In this document: piece after piece, positions 1-10,588 of the stretch
Numbering within the stretch: position 1 is the stretch's first letter
How the letters are laid out: each line of letters begins with the position of its first letter
The notes under the pieces: generated by a model
Databases searched by the model: none
What the model saw: the letters and a program-made list of their open reading frames with translations, nothing else
What the model was told of the DNA's origin: nothing
Translations under genes and position numbers: made by a program
Assembly: GCF_001653235.2 (NCBI RefSeq)
Contig: NC_035790.1
Span: forward strand, 1,178,001 to 1,242,000
Source: Pochonia chlamydosporia 170
Lineage: Eukaryota; Ascomycota; Sordariomycetes; Hypocreales; Clavicipitaceae
Reading direction: 5' to 3'
DNA: 64,000 nt

Positions 1-427
1 GAGCCTCTCGTTGTTGGTCGTCGTCTTGATCATCGTCGCTGTCGGAATCCATGACGAAGGGGACGTTTAGTCGAGGCTTGGCGCTTTTAGCCAGCTTGTA
101 GTCGTGTGAGTTGTTGCTGGAATCTGACTTGGCAGAGACAGATTCACTGTTCTCTCTCAATGCCAGATGCTCATCGCTAAGTCGTCTCTTTTTGTTGGAC
201 ATTGTCGACTCATTGAAGCGGTGATCGTCATCGTGGCTGTAGATATCTTCCTCATGCTTAGCAGCATCAACGACTGTTCCTACAAAAAGGGAGTCTTCGG
301 GTCGTTGGGTCTTTTGAAAAAAGCTAAGGATGCTTGCATTTGGTTTTGCTGGTTTCTTGGATAGAGTGGTTGATGTCGCAGTCTTTCTAGGCGTGAATGA
401 TCGGTTCGATTTCGCAGTGGCGACCAT
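1..427 (-). CDS. N-terminal part of an unidentified nuclear protein with a PIP-box-like motif (cut by window edge)
   Basis: The first 142 codons are open on the minus strand from an ATG at 427 to the left edge; the rest lies outside the window. I do not recognise the family. The visible part is basic at the start (Ser/Thr/Lys/Arg rich), then has NASILSFF at residues 30-37. This resembles a PCNA-interacting box (QxxIxxFF) with Asn in place of Gln. A basic NKKRR run follows near residue 85 and an acidic Asp/Gln run begins near residue 125, at the edge. Such tails are common in replication and repair proteins (for example mismatch repair or nuclease subunits), but that is inference only. No intron is seen. 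Start choice rests on the first in-frame ATG. Confidence 0.6.
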   Translation of the reverse strand, partial: MVATAKSNRSFTPRKTATSTTLSKKPAKPNASILSFFQKTQRPEDSLFVGTVVDAAKHEEDIYSHDDDHRFNESTMSNKKRRLSDEHLALRENSESVSAKSDSSNNSHDYKLAKSAKPRLNVPFVMDSDSDDDQDDDQQREA

Positions 428-1241
428 GATGGGAGTTTGCTAAGGAATTTGCATTATATGAGGTGTGAGAAGCATGCACAGACTGCCTTGATAGACAAAT
501 GAGACGGGCTTTTTGCTGCAAGCGGGTTGAAGATTGGACAGTGACAAGGAGATGAAAATTCACGGGTTCGTCCAGTGAAGTGGGTATTGGACCCTTTAGC
601 GACACGCTTCGCGAGACAGAGGCTGAATGCCCAATCGCGAGGTCACATGTTCACTATACGCCACTGTAAGTTGTCTCTCCGTGGGCACTAGACTTGAGGC
701 TGAGGTGCAGCCACTCAAACTTCCATGTTGGTGGGGTCAATCTTGTTTATCTTGAACCAGACTGGAAGATCTCGATACTTTATTGGGTGAGAAGTGTTTG
801 GGGGAGACGAAGTAGCTACAGAATGTCTGTCGTCAACGAACGCCGTCAAACAAATTCAAAAGGTAAGAGATCTTTGATGTCGGCCAAAATTGGAAGTCAA
901 GTTCCGGCCGGATGAACGCATGGCCACCAGACACGAGCCACTTGCTGTCGAGACCGTCTAGGCCAAACCAGACCAAACTGGACTGGACTAATTGAGCAGA
1001 TGACGACGGCGAGCCCTTGAGCCTCGACACTAGTTGTGTCAGGCCTCCTCCTTCAAACACCACTTCCGCCCCGGCATCTTTAGAAGAGTAATCGTCGACA
1101 TTGTTCATTCTTGATAATACAAAAAATTCGGATTCTGTTTTTTGTTTCTGTAGATTGGTCGCACTAGAAGAGTGCTCAACGCAATGTCCTGCAAGTCACA
1201 GTCCGTCCTTATGAAAGAGGCAATATGGCCATCTTTGCTAA
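428..1241. other. Gene-poor stretch between the partial gene and the DUF7053-like gene
   Basis: About 0.8 kb without a supported gene. It should hold the promoter of the partial minus-strand gene and the 5' part of the DUF7053-like gene. CCAGAC words occur at 757 and 968. A 91-codon minus frame (833-1108) has no family resemblance I can see. Confidence 0.4.
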
Positions 1242-1766
1242 CCAGGTAGTCCAGCATTCTTCAATACGACAGAATCCCTAAAGCATGTGACGCCTCTTCC
1301 TGATGGCGTCAGCGCTGCGAAAGGCATAGAAATGCTCCAAGGACATGTATTTTTTATTCAGTTCAACCCGCACATGATAAAGTACGAACTGGTAGACACG
1401 CCAAATGATCCAGTCCCAGAACTTGCCACTGATCGGGGCCTCACCGGCGTCGCGGCGCCAAAGTGCTACAAAGTCACGGACAAGGTGCACGCCCTTCCAG
1501 CGGGACTATGGGACTCGGATGTGGTGAGCACGTATGAATTCATCAACCTGGAAAAGGGCGTGTTTGTGAGGATACGAAGCCCATTGAACACTATCATGGA
1601 GACAGTGTGGACGATTGAGGCGAAGGATGGCGGGGGTTATGAGTTGATTGAGGACGTGGTAATCAAATGTTCCAGGCTTCTGGTCAGCGTCATCAGGAAT
1701 ACGTGCGAAGGAAGCTGGCAGAGTATACATGAAAAGATGGTGGAAGAGATCCGAAAGGAATCATGA
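1242..1766 (+). CDS. DUF7053-like (SRPBCC-type) fungal protein, 5' end unresolved
   Basis: The frame is open from just after an in-frame TAA at 1239-1241 to a TGA at 1764-1766. The peptide has the layout of fungal DUF7053 proteins: a TPLPDGVS start, a helix with GHVFFIQFNP, a YKVTDKV strand, and a C-terminal LIEDVVIKCSRLLV followed by an amphipathic helix. These are StAR/SRPBCC-like folds of unknown ligand. No ATG precedes the conserved TPLP segment in frame: the first in-frame ATG (1332) would remove about 30 residues. Either a short 5' exon is spliced on, which I could not place, or this is a decaying copy. The family call is from memory of the pattern. Confidence 0.55.
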   Translation, partial: PGSPAFFNTTESLKHVTPLPDGVSAAKGIEMLQGHVFFIQFNPHMIKYELVDTPNDPVPELATDRGLTGVAAPKCYKVTDKVHALPAGLWDSDVVSTYEFINLEKGVFVRIRSPLNTIMETVWTIEAKDGGGYELIEDVVIKCSRLLVSVIRNTCEGSWQSIHEKMVEEIRKES

Positions 1767-2562
1767 GCTGAGGCAGATGGTGGGACAGCACATAGACACG
1801 GACCAACGAGACAAGTGGATGATATGATATCTAGAGGGGCTGTGGTTATTGCATACCAGTAGAGATAGAAGGCTAGATTTGTATGTTGATGCAAGGTGCT
1901 GTCAAGACTGGTCCAAGTTTGAATGGTCGAATGTCTCATGCCTTGAGTCAGGGACGGGGATGTGGTATTCCGACAGCCTCATCCCGCTTGATGCCATGGA
2001 CATGGAGTGCATACAGAGCAGACATCGGTGGTGTTCTGGAGCATCCATGTCCATCAATTGATCAGTGCAATTGATGTCTGGTCTGCTGTGACAGCATCAT
2101 TAGGGGGCCACAGTGCCTCAGGCCGCTAAACTTTGTCCACGTTGGCAGGACCGCCACCGGAACACAGGCAGACCAGACCCTGACAATCAATGGATCTTGT
2201 CTGTTCTCGTCCAATCCGCAGCCCGCCACAGGTCTATGGAGGGCAAAGATGGGTCGCACCCGCCAAGCCAAACCACTGAACCCCTGGCTCCTTCTGACAC
2301 ATTATTGCAATCTTGCCTTGCCTCGTTCCAATGTTCCGAACCGCCATCTCCACTGCTTCTCCTTACCTCTTCTCGAACCAACACTACAATACCAGGACTT
2401 TGTGACATCGGCATCTTGCACGGCCTTGGCCGCATGCCCCCAGCGCCGTGAACTTGGTCTTCTCTGCATAATCATAATCGGATCATGTTTTCGGCCTGGT
2501 CCTTTGAAATCTAGCCAACTCACCGGTGCTTCAAGGCCGTCTGGCCGTCAATCTCGACGAAA
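1767..2562. other. Intergenic region upstream of the germinal-centre kinase
   Basis: About 0.8 kb with no supported gene; presumably the 3' end of the upstream gene and the promoter of the kinase. A GTCTGG word lies at 2076 and CCAGAC at 2173, two members of a dispersed word set in this window. Confidence 0.4.
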
Positions 2563-5025
2563 ATGGCGTCCCTCCAACCGCGCCTGACTGAGATGTCAGC
2601 CACCAGGCAAAAGGCATTCGAGGATGCCAAAAAGATGCAAAAGGCCGTCGTCGAGGCATGCACAAAGTCTGGAAAAGAGATTCCGCGGTATCAGCTCTCA
2701 GAACTCATTGGAAAGGGGAGCTTTGGTAGAGTCTACAAGGCAACCTCTCAGACCACGGGCCAGCTCGTTGCCGTCAAAATCATCGACATCGAGGAGAGCG
2801 ATACCGTCAACCCCAAGCTTGCTGACACATACAGCGACCTTCTCAAAGAGATCAATGCTTTGCAATTGCTAAGCGAAAGCGGCGCCAAAAATGTCAACCA
2901 TGTCATCGAAGCACTACCCGTCGGCCAGTCCATGTGGATGATCACCGAGTACTGCGCCGGAGGCAGCGTCGCAACTTTGATGCGACCAACCGCTCCAGGT
3001 GGATTACAGGAGAAATGGATCATTCCCATCTTGCGCGAAGTTGCAGAGGCTCTACGATGGGTTCACGGCCAAGGCATCATTCACCGAGACATTAAGTGCG
3101 CCAACGTTCTTATCACAGAGGTTGGTGACGTTCAACTCTGTGACTTTGGTGTTGCGGGCGTCATTGAAACCAAATTTGACAAACGAAGCACTTTTATCGG
3201 CACTCCACATTGGATGGCTCCTGAGCTGTTCGATCAATCCACCTCATACGGCACTGAAGTTGACATTTGGGCCTTTGGGTCATTGGTCTATGAAATTGCC
3301 TCTGGTCTGCCGCCCAACGTAACTGATAGAATAGACTTTTCCAGACTGGGTACCCATTTGAAGCAACATACGCCGCGTTTGGAGGGAGATAGATATTCGA
3401 CCGGCTTGAAGGACATCGCCGCCTATTGTCTGCAACATGAGGCTGCCAAACGCCCTACAATCGAGCAGGTTCAGCGCCACAAATACATCTTCAAAACCGA
3501 AGACGCTTATCCCACATCCTCACTAGCTCACCTGGTTCGGGCATTCAAGTTATGGGAGGCTCAAGGAGGAGATCGCCGCTCGCTGTTCTCTCTCGGCGGC
3601 GCGCAGGGTCCGACCGATCTCTTGTCTACCGCAATGGACAACGACGAGTGGAACTTCAGCACTACAGCAGCCTTTGATCAGCAAGTGTTTGACAAGGGGG
3701 ATGCTCAGGATGTCTACGACGTTTATGGCACAGATGTCGACTTCAGCCAGCAAGCCTTTGAAGAGACTTCGAAACCTCCAAAGGGCAAGTCAAGACGACG
3801 ACCACCTCCTCAACTACCATCTGTCAAGGCCCCTCTAGAGAAGGTGTTTGATCCTAATACCATGTCGAATTACGAAGACAATTCAAGGGCATATTACGGG
3901 CGACCATTTCCACCCCCGGCGCCAACTCCAGCTTCAGACCTACCACTACGAGACGAGTCATCTGCTCCGGCAGACGTTCGGGAGTCCCTTATCGACTTGG
4001 ATGCATCGCTGCATGGGGGTGATATCTCTCAGTTCGTTGATTTAGGAACCATTAGAGCTGGTGATTCTCGTGCCTCCATAGATTACGACCTCGGCGACAC
4101 GCCATACCCAAGGCCACCGCTGAGTGATCCGGCGGACTTGAACAACAATCGACGTACGCAAGACTGGAAATTTCCCACCATGCCGCCCCCTGCGTCAGCG
4201 AATCCAGAAATGTTTCGATTCCCTCTTACCAACGACCCCTCGGCCCCCAACTCGGCGAGACCACCACTGGTGCATCATCCAACGGAACCTTATCAAGCAT
4301 CCATGGCATTCAGCGAACTTGCTCCGTCGAGCTCGGGCACCATGGATAATCGTGCCTCCGTTGGGAGCCTAATCGATCTCGACATGAGTTTCGCAGACTC
4401 TGGGACAGATTATACCCGACCGTCGACTTCTCATTCAGACGTTGGTTCCATAAGCGGCTCAGAAATGGGCGGCGCAAACCCATTCGAACTTGAAAAACAC
4501 GCATCGTTATATGTCATGCCCAATTCCGTCCGAGAGCCTTCCATCTATGTGTCTGACGAATCTGATTTTGCCCACACTCTGGCCGAATACCCCGAGCAAC
4601 AGTCAGACAATGAGCAATCGCAGCGAGATGATCAAGACTCCCAGCAAAGTTACCCGCCCTCGCGACCATACTCTCTCAGCGAATTCGCAGACATGGATCC
4701 CGAAGATATGACTCCTCAACAAACAGTAGGGCCCAGCGTTTCAACCTTCCCCTCTACCTTTCAAGACCCTCCCGCGGAACCTACGCTCAACCAGCCTCCC
4801 GAGCCATACCAAACGCCTCAGGATACGGCCTTACCACTCTTGCCTGTTGCTCCTTCGCCGCATGTCATGCAAGGCCGGGCATCAGCAGACGATGTCAAGA
4901 ATGAACTACGCCGACTAGCAATAAGCTTGGGAGATCATCTGAACCACGCAAATGCCTACCTGAACAGCCTACCCGTGCGACGGGGGAGCATAACACGATT
5001 AGAACCAGTCAGTGACGGAAGCTGA
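2563..5025 (+). CDS. mst-1: STE20-family germinal-centre kinase, MST-1/Sps1-like
   Basis: A single uninterrupted 820-codon frame. Residues 43-310 form a serine/threonine kinase domain with GKGSFGRV at 50-57, ATP-binding VAVK (Lys72), catalytic HRDIKCAN (Asp176), DFG (Asp194) and the STE20-type activation segment GTPHWMAPE (213-221). All key residues are present. The remaining 500 residues are low-complexity, rich in Ser, Pro and Asp, and end in a short predicted helix. Fungal kinases of this type (MST-1, SID-1 and POD-6 in Neurospora) act in septation and the NDR-kinase network. Domain order and length fit MST-1 best, but I cannot exclude a paralogue. The tail has two LIDLD motifs (476-480 and 603-607) of the clathrin-box type. 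It is convergent with tel2, about 290 bp apart. Confidence 0.85.
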   Translation: MASLQPRLTEMSATRQKAFEDAKKMQKAVVEACTKSGKEIPRYQLSELIGKGSFGRVYKATSQTTGQLVAVKIIDIEESDTVNPKLADTYSDLLKEINALQLLSESGAKNVNHVIEALPVGQSMWMITEYCAGGSVATLMRPTAPGGLQEKWIIPILREVAEALRWVHGQGIIHRDIKCANVLITEVGDVQLCDFGVAGVIETKFDKRSTFIGTPHWMAPELFDQSTSYGTEVDIWAFGSLVYEIASGLPPNVTDRIDFSRLGTHLKQHTPRLEGDRYSTGLKDIAAYCLQHEAAKRPTIEQVQRHKYIFKTEDAYPTSSLAHLVRAFKLWEAQGGDRRSLFSLGGAQGPTDLLSTAMDNDEWNFSTTAAFDQQVFDKGDAQDVYDVYGTDVDFSQQAFEETSKPPKGKSRRRPPPQLPSVKAPLEKVFDPNTMSNYEDNSRAYYGRPFPPPAPTPASDLPLRDESSAPADVRESLIDLDASLHGGDISQFVDLGTIRAGDSRASIDYDLGDTPYPRPPLSDPADLNNNRRTQDWKFPTMPPPASANPEMFRFPLTNDPSAPNSARPPLVHHPTEPYQASMAFSELAPSSSGTMDNRASVGSLIDLDMSFADSGTDYTRPSTSHSDVGSISGSEMGGANPFELEKHASLYVMPNSVREPSIYVSDESDFAHTLAEYPEQQSDNEQSQRDDQDSQQSYPPSRPYSLSEFADMDPEDMTPQQTVGPSVSTFPSTFQDPPAEPTLNQPPEPYQTPQDTALPLLPVAPSPHVMQGRASADDVKNELRRLAISLGDHLNHANAYLNSLPVRRGSITRLEPVSDGS

Positions 5026-5318
5026 ATCTCATCTTCTCTTCTCAGTCTTTTTTTGTATGACAATATGGATAAAAAGTTGGGCTATGTACTATGATTTATG
5101 AGATTGAAAAGGGACACGAGCTGTTTATACGGACGCTCATCTATGGAGTCAAATGTTTTCACCTAGAAGGATTGTAGGTAATAGGTGTATGTAGGCGTTT
5201 CTTCTATTGTATTTGTTGTTGTTCTGAGAACACTTCGCGTGCTGGGTCACGTATTTTGATAGAAAACGCACTATCCTGTTTTCCCACTACTTGTGTGTCC
5301 TGTGGTATCAATTGTAGT

Positions 5319-8300
5319 CTAATTAAAGCCAATCAGGTCCCCCATCAGCAAGGCCTGATACTTCTCAATAGCTTCACCCAATTTGATCAACACCCCCGCA
5401 GCCAGCATCTTGACATCATTCTCCTCGCCGCCATCATCGCCCCTCGTCCGCTCAAAAACATTTGATACCCACTCCCGTGTTTCTACCACCTCTTTCCCCT
5501 GCTCTTCACATATCCGCCGCATATTATCTTCGTTCACCTCCAGCAACACTGACATGGCTACTAGCCATCCTTTAAGCGCGCCCATGTCCCCTAGCACATG
5601 GACTCTCACGCGTAATAGCAGATCCCACAACTCAGACGTCATCTGCGGGAGAGACAGTGTCGACGGCCCAGCCGCATTGACAATGATGCTCAGTGTCTGG
5701 AGGTACAGCGCTAGCATGGAGTGATTCAGAACGACGGGCTTGGAGGACCGTAATGCGAATTGGAAGTGTGCTGTGAGCGGGGAGAAGAAGTAGGTTCCTA
5801 GGATGGCGGCAGTGGTGTTGGGAATGGCACGGATGCGCGGTTTGTTCCGGGACTTGGATTTGTATCGTGCTGAGAAGGTTTGTAGTTTTAGGGCGTCGGG
5901 GCCGGTGTTTATGTCGGCGGCTTCGGCGGCGAGGGGGCCGAGGAAGGAAGATGTCAGGGAGTGGGTGATGCTGTCTAGGGCGTTTGGAGGAAGGGCTTTG
6001 AGATTTGACGAGGGTTCGGTTGTGGGGTTGTTGGGCTCGAGGTACAGTTGGTGAATCTTTTCGGGGAGTTGTTTTGACGGGAAGGATGAGGATGATTTGT
6101 ATCGCGAGGTCTCGAGGCCGGCTAGTTCTCTGGCTGAGAGGCCGAGGGTGACGAGGACGGAGGTCCGTTGGGAGAGGGAGTAATCGCCTTCGAAAAAGGT
6201 ACGGGCGAACCATGGTGCCATTGTTTTGGGCTGCGCAACTACGAGGGCAATCATACTTTGAAGTCGTAGATCTTCAAAGTTTTCGATTTCGAATTTATCC
6301 TGGATGCCGACTAGGAGGCGGGCGATTTCTTCGGCGTGGGAACTGACTTCCGTGCCGTAGTTGGCTTTTCGGCGAATGAGAACTGGTGCAGTTTGCACTC
6401 CGAGTTTCTGCTTGTCGTATGATTCTGAGTCGCGGAGGAAGGTGATGAGGTCGCGGATGTAGACGGGCGGTTTGGGTTTGTTGCGCTGAACTAGGGTTGG
6501 GTCATCGTCTGAGTCTTCGTCATCTGAAGACTTGGCTGCAGTGGGGAGATCGTCGTCCGAGTTGTCAGAAGAGTCGATTTCTTCAATGATGGCCTTGGGG
6601 GCTGGTTCGCTGACGACGGGTTTATGTTTTTGTTTCTTTTTCGGTTGTGGTTTTGCGGCTTTTCTGGAGAGAGGCTTCGATGGGGGTGGCTGTGAGAACT
6701 TTGAAAGGAGTGGTTCAACCGGCCCAATGGCGTCTGATACTTTGGTTAGGCCCTTGAGCCATTGTCCTTCTTCTGTTGCCGTTTCCTCCGTATGGAAATC
6801 GAGTTTCTTGGTGTGATTATCCTGTATGGCGGATAGCGCTTCTCCGACACACATGCCTAACAAGCGAGCGCGGTTATTAGTTGAAGCTATTCGGTTAGAT
6901 ATTGTTGTTAGATAAGCTCCGGAACGAAGAAGCATGGTTAGCTTTATCGGAGAAAGCTTGGCTACATATCCTGCACTCAGCAGTAATACCTGGGCGTGAG
7001 CTGGAATGATTGTCAGTTGGCCATAACTTGCTGTAGCAGTTGCCAATGCTCACCCTCTTGCTGCAAAATAGCAGTGTGTTTGATGTACAGCTGGTCACCG
7101 AACTGGTTCAAACTCTTTTCAAACACCGACGTAATGGTCTCCTTGTCATTTGCCAAAACAGCAATTACAGCTCGTCTAATGCCGATCCCATCGCCGAGGC
7201 CAGCGCCTGACGGGCTACAACACCAATTCAAAAGGTGTGTCTTGCGACCTGGATCGTTTTGTGCCACGGCGTTGACTATGCCAGCAACAGCAGAGATATT
7301 GTCATTTGGCTTTGTGTCGTCCAACTCCAGTCTGTTCAAGAACTTCTGTGACAGATATTCCAATAAGATATATACCACCTTCTTGGATGCCTGTGGTTGA
7401 TGAAGACAGACCTTGGCGAACAATGTTGGAGATGCGTTTTGTGACAGTAAAAGCTGGTCAATAACAGTAGTCACCAAGGTTTCTGCGTGATGTTAGCTGA
7501 CGCATTCCAGTGGTTGAAAACTTCATCTCACCTGAATATCCCAAGGACAAAGACCGCTGAAACGCATCAAAACAAGCCTGTAGTTCAATACCCTCGGGTT
7601 GAATCTTGGCCCATGATGCGGTATTTTGCCCTATCCACTTGGTATACTCACGACCATCGGCAAGCCATTGCGCACTACTCGGCGTTTCTTCCCGTCCAAT
7701 TATCCCCGATGCCTCAGCAGAAACAGATATAACCCGCCCACCTGTAATTAATGAGATAAAACTTTGCGACTGTACTTTTTTAGACGTGGCATCTGCTAAA
7801 TCCGTCGTTGATGATTCCCAAATTCCTCGGATCGAGTCGTTCCCATCCAACAGTGCAGACAAGAGATCCAAGAATATGCCAAGGTGTAGATGAATATCTG
7901 GCCGCTTCACATCTCCTTTGGTGAGTTTCGACTCCTGAATGAGAGCTTTGATGTGTCCCACTACTGCGTTGATACCGGCAACGCTCCGCAGGCACTTGAC
8001 CAGTCTTGTCGCATCGACCGATGCCGAGGAAGAAGTTGGCTCGTTTGCCGAGGACCCTTCCCGCAATACAGTCCAGTAGTTTGTTGTGATTTCTGAAACC
8101 AAAGCGTGAATGATGGCAGCGCTCTTGGGGCTGGGGACATGAATGCTAAAGTCAGAAACGACTTTCTCGGTGAGAAACCGAAGGACATTGATCAGGGAGT
8201 CGTAATCGGGTTGGCTCTTCAGTATCGCCAACGCATCATCCGCAGATTGAACCTTTGACGGTTTCAGAACCTCTGTGGCTGTCGCGGCTGGTCGAGCTTC

Positions 8301-8372
8301 CACCAAGAGCGGTTGCTCATCTATCTTCTTGCGCAGGTTCCTCGTGCTCACTGGTGTGAAGAGCTCATCCAT
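5319..8372 (-). CDS. tel2: Telomere length regulation protein Tel2 (TTT complex)
   Basis: Three exons on the minus strand: 8372-7532, 7482-7054 and 7000-5319, giving 983 residues. The introns are only 49 and 53 nt and both have GT...AG ends. The protein is an alpha-helical repeat protein. The conserved telomere-regulation region lies in exon 3, with RARLLGMCVGEALS near residues 467-480, followed by an acidic, Ser/Asp-rich linker (about 560-590) and a second helical block. Tel2 works with Tti1 and Tti2 and Hsp90 to mature PIKK kinases (ATM, ATR, TOR). Exon 1 starts with MDELFTPV, and its ATG lies 304 bp from the divergent uba3 start, suggesting a shared promoter. The exon joins restore the family sequence across both junctions. 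Confidence 0.9.
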
Positions 8373-8676
8373 TTTTGCCGTTGGCAGCAGCCCAGCGAAC
8401 TCTGGTCACCAGGGCTCATGAGTCTGATGACATGAAGATTAATGCCGTTGTCGGTATTTATCGCGGTATTGCAGCTACACCTAGAAGCGAATAAGTATTG
8501 GTCTGTGGTTGAATGAATTTGACCATGAGATCAACCAGCTGGAAGAATCACTGCCCCACCTTCACCGAGCTCACCGAACCTCCACGACATACAAAGGGCA
8601 GGCATCCACACTCTCCAACCTCACCTCATGAGGATTGTAAAGCATAGAGGGACTGGACCGCAAGACAAATTTCAAA
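8373..8676. promoter_or_regulatory. Divergent tel2/uba3 intergenic region
   Basis: This 304-bp gap separates the two start codons, so it must carry both 5' UTRs and promoters. I see no clear TATA box. A shared bidirectional promoter is inferred from spacing only. Confidence 0.45.
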
Positions 8677-10226
8677 ATGAGCGCGGCTACTCAAACCGCG
8701 CCAGGCGCTCGGGTCGTAAATGAGGAAGCAAGATGGTTCGTGGACAATGACAACTAAACGGCCACAAACCTGAGACGAACGACCAGACTGATGACTGAGC
8801 AGGAAGTATCTCGATCATATTCGACGGACTCCCGGTCCATTTACCGACCCAGACGCAACATCAGAAGAATTCCTAGCCCAATTTGAGAAGATGAAAGTCC
8901 TGTTAGTTCCACCCCAAATCACCAACCCATACAACCATCCAAACTAACATGTTGCAACCCTCAGCGTCATGTACGTTTCCCTCCCCATCAACCACATCAC
9001 ATCACTCACCATCCCCCCAGCGGCGCAGGAGGCTTAGGCTGCGAAATCCTCAAAAACCTCGCCATGTCAAAGTTCAAAACAATCCACGTAATCGACATGG
9101 GTACGCCTCTCATCCCCCCTCCTCAGACAGCTCCCTAACTCGCCCACCAGACACAATCGACATCTCCAACCTGAACCGGCAATTCCTCTTCCGCAGCTCA
9201 GACGTAGGCAAGTACAAAGCCGAAGTAGCCGCGCGGTTTGTGGAAAACCGCGTAAAAGGCGTCAGCATCACACCGCACAACAAGAAGATCCAAGACTTCG
9301 ACGAGACCTTCTACAAGCAATTCCAGCTCGTCATCTGCGGGCTCGACTCCGTCGAGGCGCGGCGCTGGATCAACGCCATGCTCGTGTCTATCGCTGAAGA
9401 AGGCGAAGACGACCCGGACAGCATCAAGCCGCTCATCGACGGCGGCACAGAAGGCTTCAAGGGCCAGTCGCGCGTCATCTTCCCGTCCATCACGTCCTGC
9501 ATCGAGTGCCAGCTGGACATGCATGCGCCCCGGGCCGCCGTACCGCTCTGCACAATCGCCTCTATCCCGCGGCAGCCAGAGCACTGCATCGAGTGGGCGC
9601 ACATTATTGCGTGGGAGGAGGAGAAGCCGTTTCCGAGCCTGGACAAGGATGACCCCGAGCACGTCACATGGCTGTATGAGAAGGCGCTTGCTCGAGCGCA
9701 GGAATTTGGTATCCAGGGTGTAACTTACTCCTTAACCCAGGGTACCATCAAGAACATCATCCCGGCGATAGCGTCGACAAACGCCATCATAGCAGCGTCG
9801 TGCTGCAACGAAGCGTTCAAGATTGCAACTAATTCTGCACCCTGTCTTGGCTTCGAGAACAATTACATGATGTACTCTGGCAATGACAGCATCTACACGT
9901 ACACCTTTAAGCACGAGAGGAGGGATGACTGCCCGGTGTGCGGGAGAAAGGCTCGCCCGTTGGAGGTCGATCCCAAGAGCACGCTGCAGGAGCTATTGGA
10001 CTCCTTTGCTGTCCGGCCGGAAGCGCAGCTGAAGAAGCCGTCTATACGGGCGGAGGGGAGGACGTTGTATATGCAGTTCCCGCCGGGGTTGGAGGAGCAG
10101 ACGAGACCTAATCTGGGCAAGACTATTACAGAGTTGGGATTAATAGATGGGCAGCAGGTCGTTGTTACTGATCCGGCATTTCCGCTAGAGTTTAACTATT
10201 TCTTCAGGTTTAAGAAGACCTACTAG
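8677..10226 (+). CDS. uba3: NEDD8-activating enzyme E1 catalytic subunit Uba3
   Basis: Five exons: 8677-8735, 8803-8901, 8965-8970, 9021-9100 and 9151-10226, giving 439 residues. It adenylates NEDD8 and passes it, as a thioester, to Ubc12, so feeding cullin neddylation; the partner subunit Ula1/NAE1 is not in this window. Visible motifs are the nucleotide-binding GAGGLG (56-61), [16 protein letters not shown] (81-96), the catalytic cysteine in [10 protein letters not shown] (Cys215), and zinc ligands CIEC (198-201) and CPVC (341-344). A ubiquitin-fold domain that binds E2 follows to the C-terminus. The third exon is only 6 nt (CGTCAT) and completes Leu53-Val54-Ile55 just before the GAGGLG loop. 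Without it the protein would lose two residues in frame. Confidence 0.93.
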
Positions 10227-10588
10227 GTAGCTGTGTTTCATGCGCAAATGCAGAATAAGGAAGAGCACTAGACCAGCCGGGTTCATCTCCTTCAAGGATA
10301 AAGGAGAGTCTACTTCAGGCATTGATGACGGAACGACACATAAATGCAACCTTTGCGTAAACATGCAAAAAGCAGCAGAGGAATTTGCAGCAACAGAGGC
10401 ACGGGACACGAACATATATAGCATCATGGTATCATCCCATTTTGTCTATCCATAAGACGGACCCAAACTAAAATCTGCAAACGCAGCCAAACAAAAAAAT
10501 ATCACATCCATAATTTACAAACAAAAAACTCCAGTTAAAATGCCCACCTTTTTTCATCCTCCCCAAACACCGCACAACAGTCCAAACA
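10227..10588. other. Convergent 3' region between uba3 and AC40
   Basis: Downstream ends of two converging genes. The stretch is AT-rich near 10480-10540. I see no gene or structured element. Confidence 0.4.

Noticed and set aside
833..1108. A 91-codon minus-strand frame near the left edge
   Set aside because: No similarity recognised and no splice sites that join it to a longer gene; probably chance.
5632..6213. A 193-codon Arg/Pro/His-rich frame within tel2
   Set aside because: A shadow frame of the tel2 coding strand with skewed composition; the tel2 frame has the family sequence.
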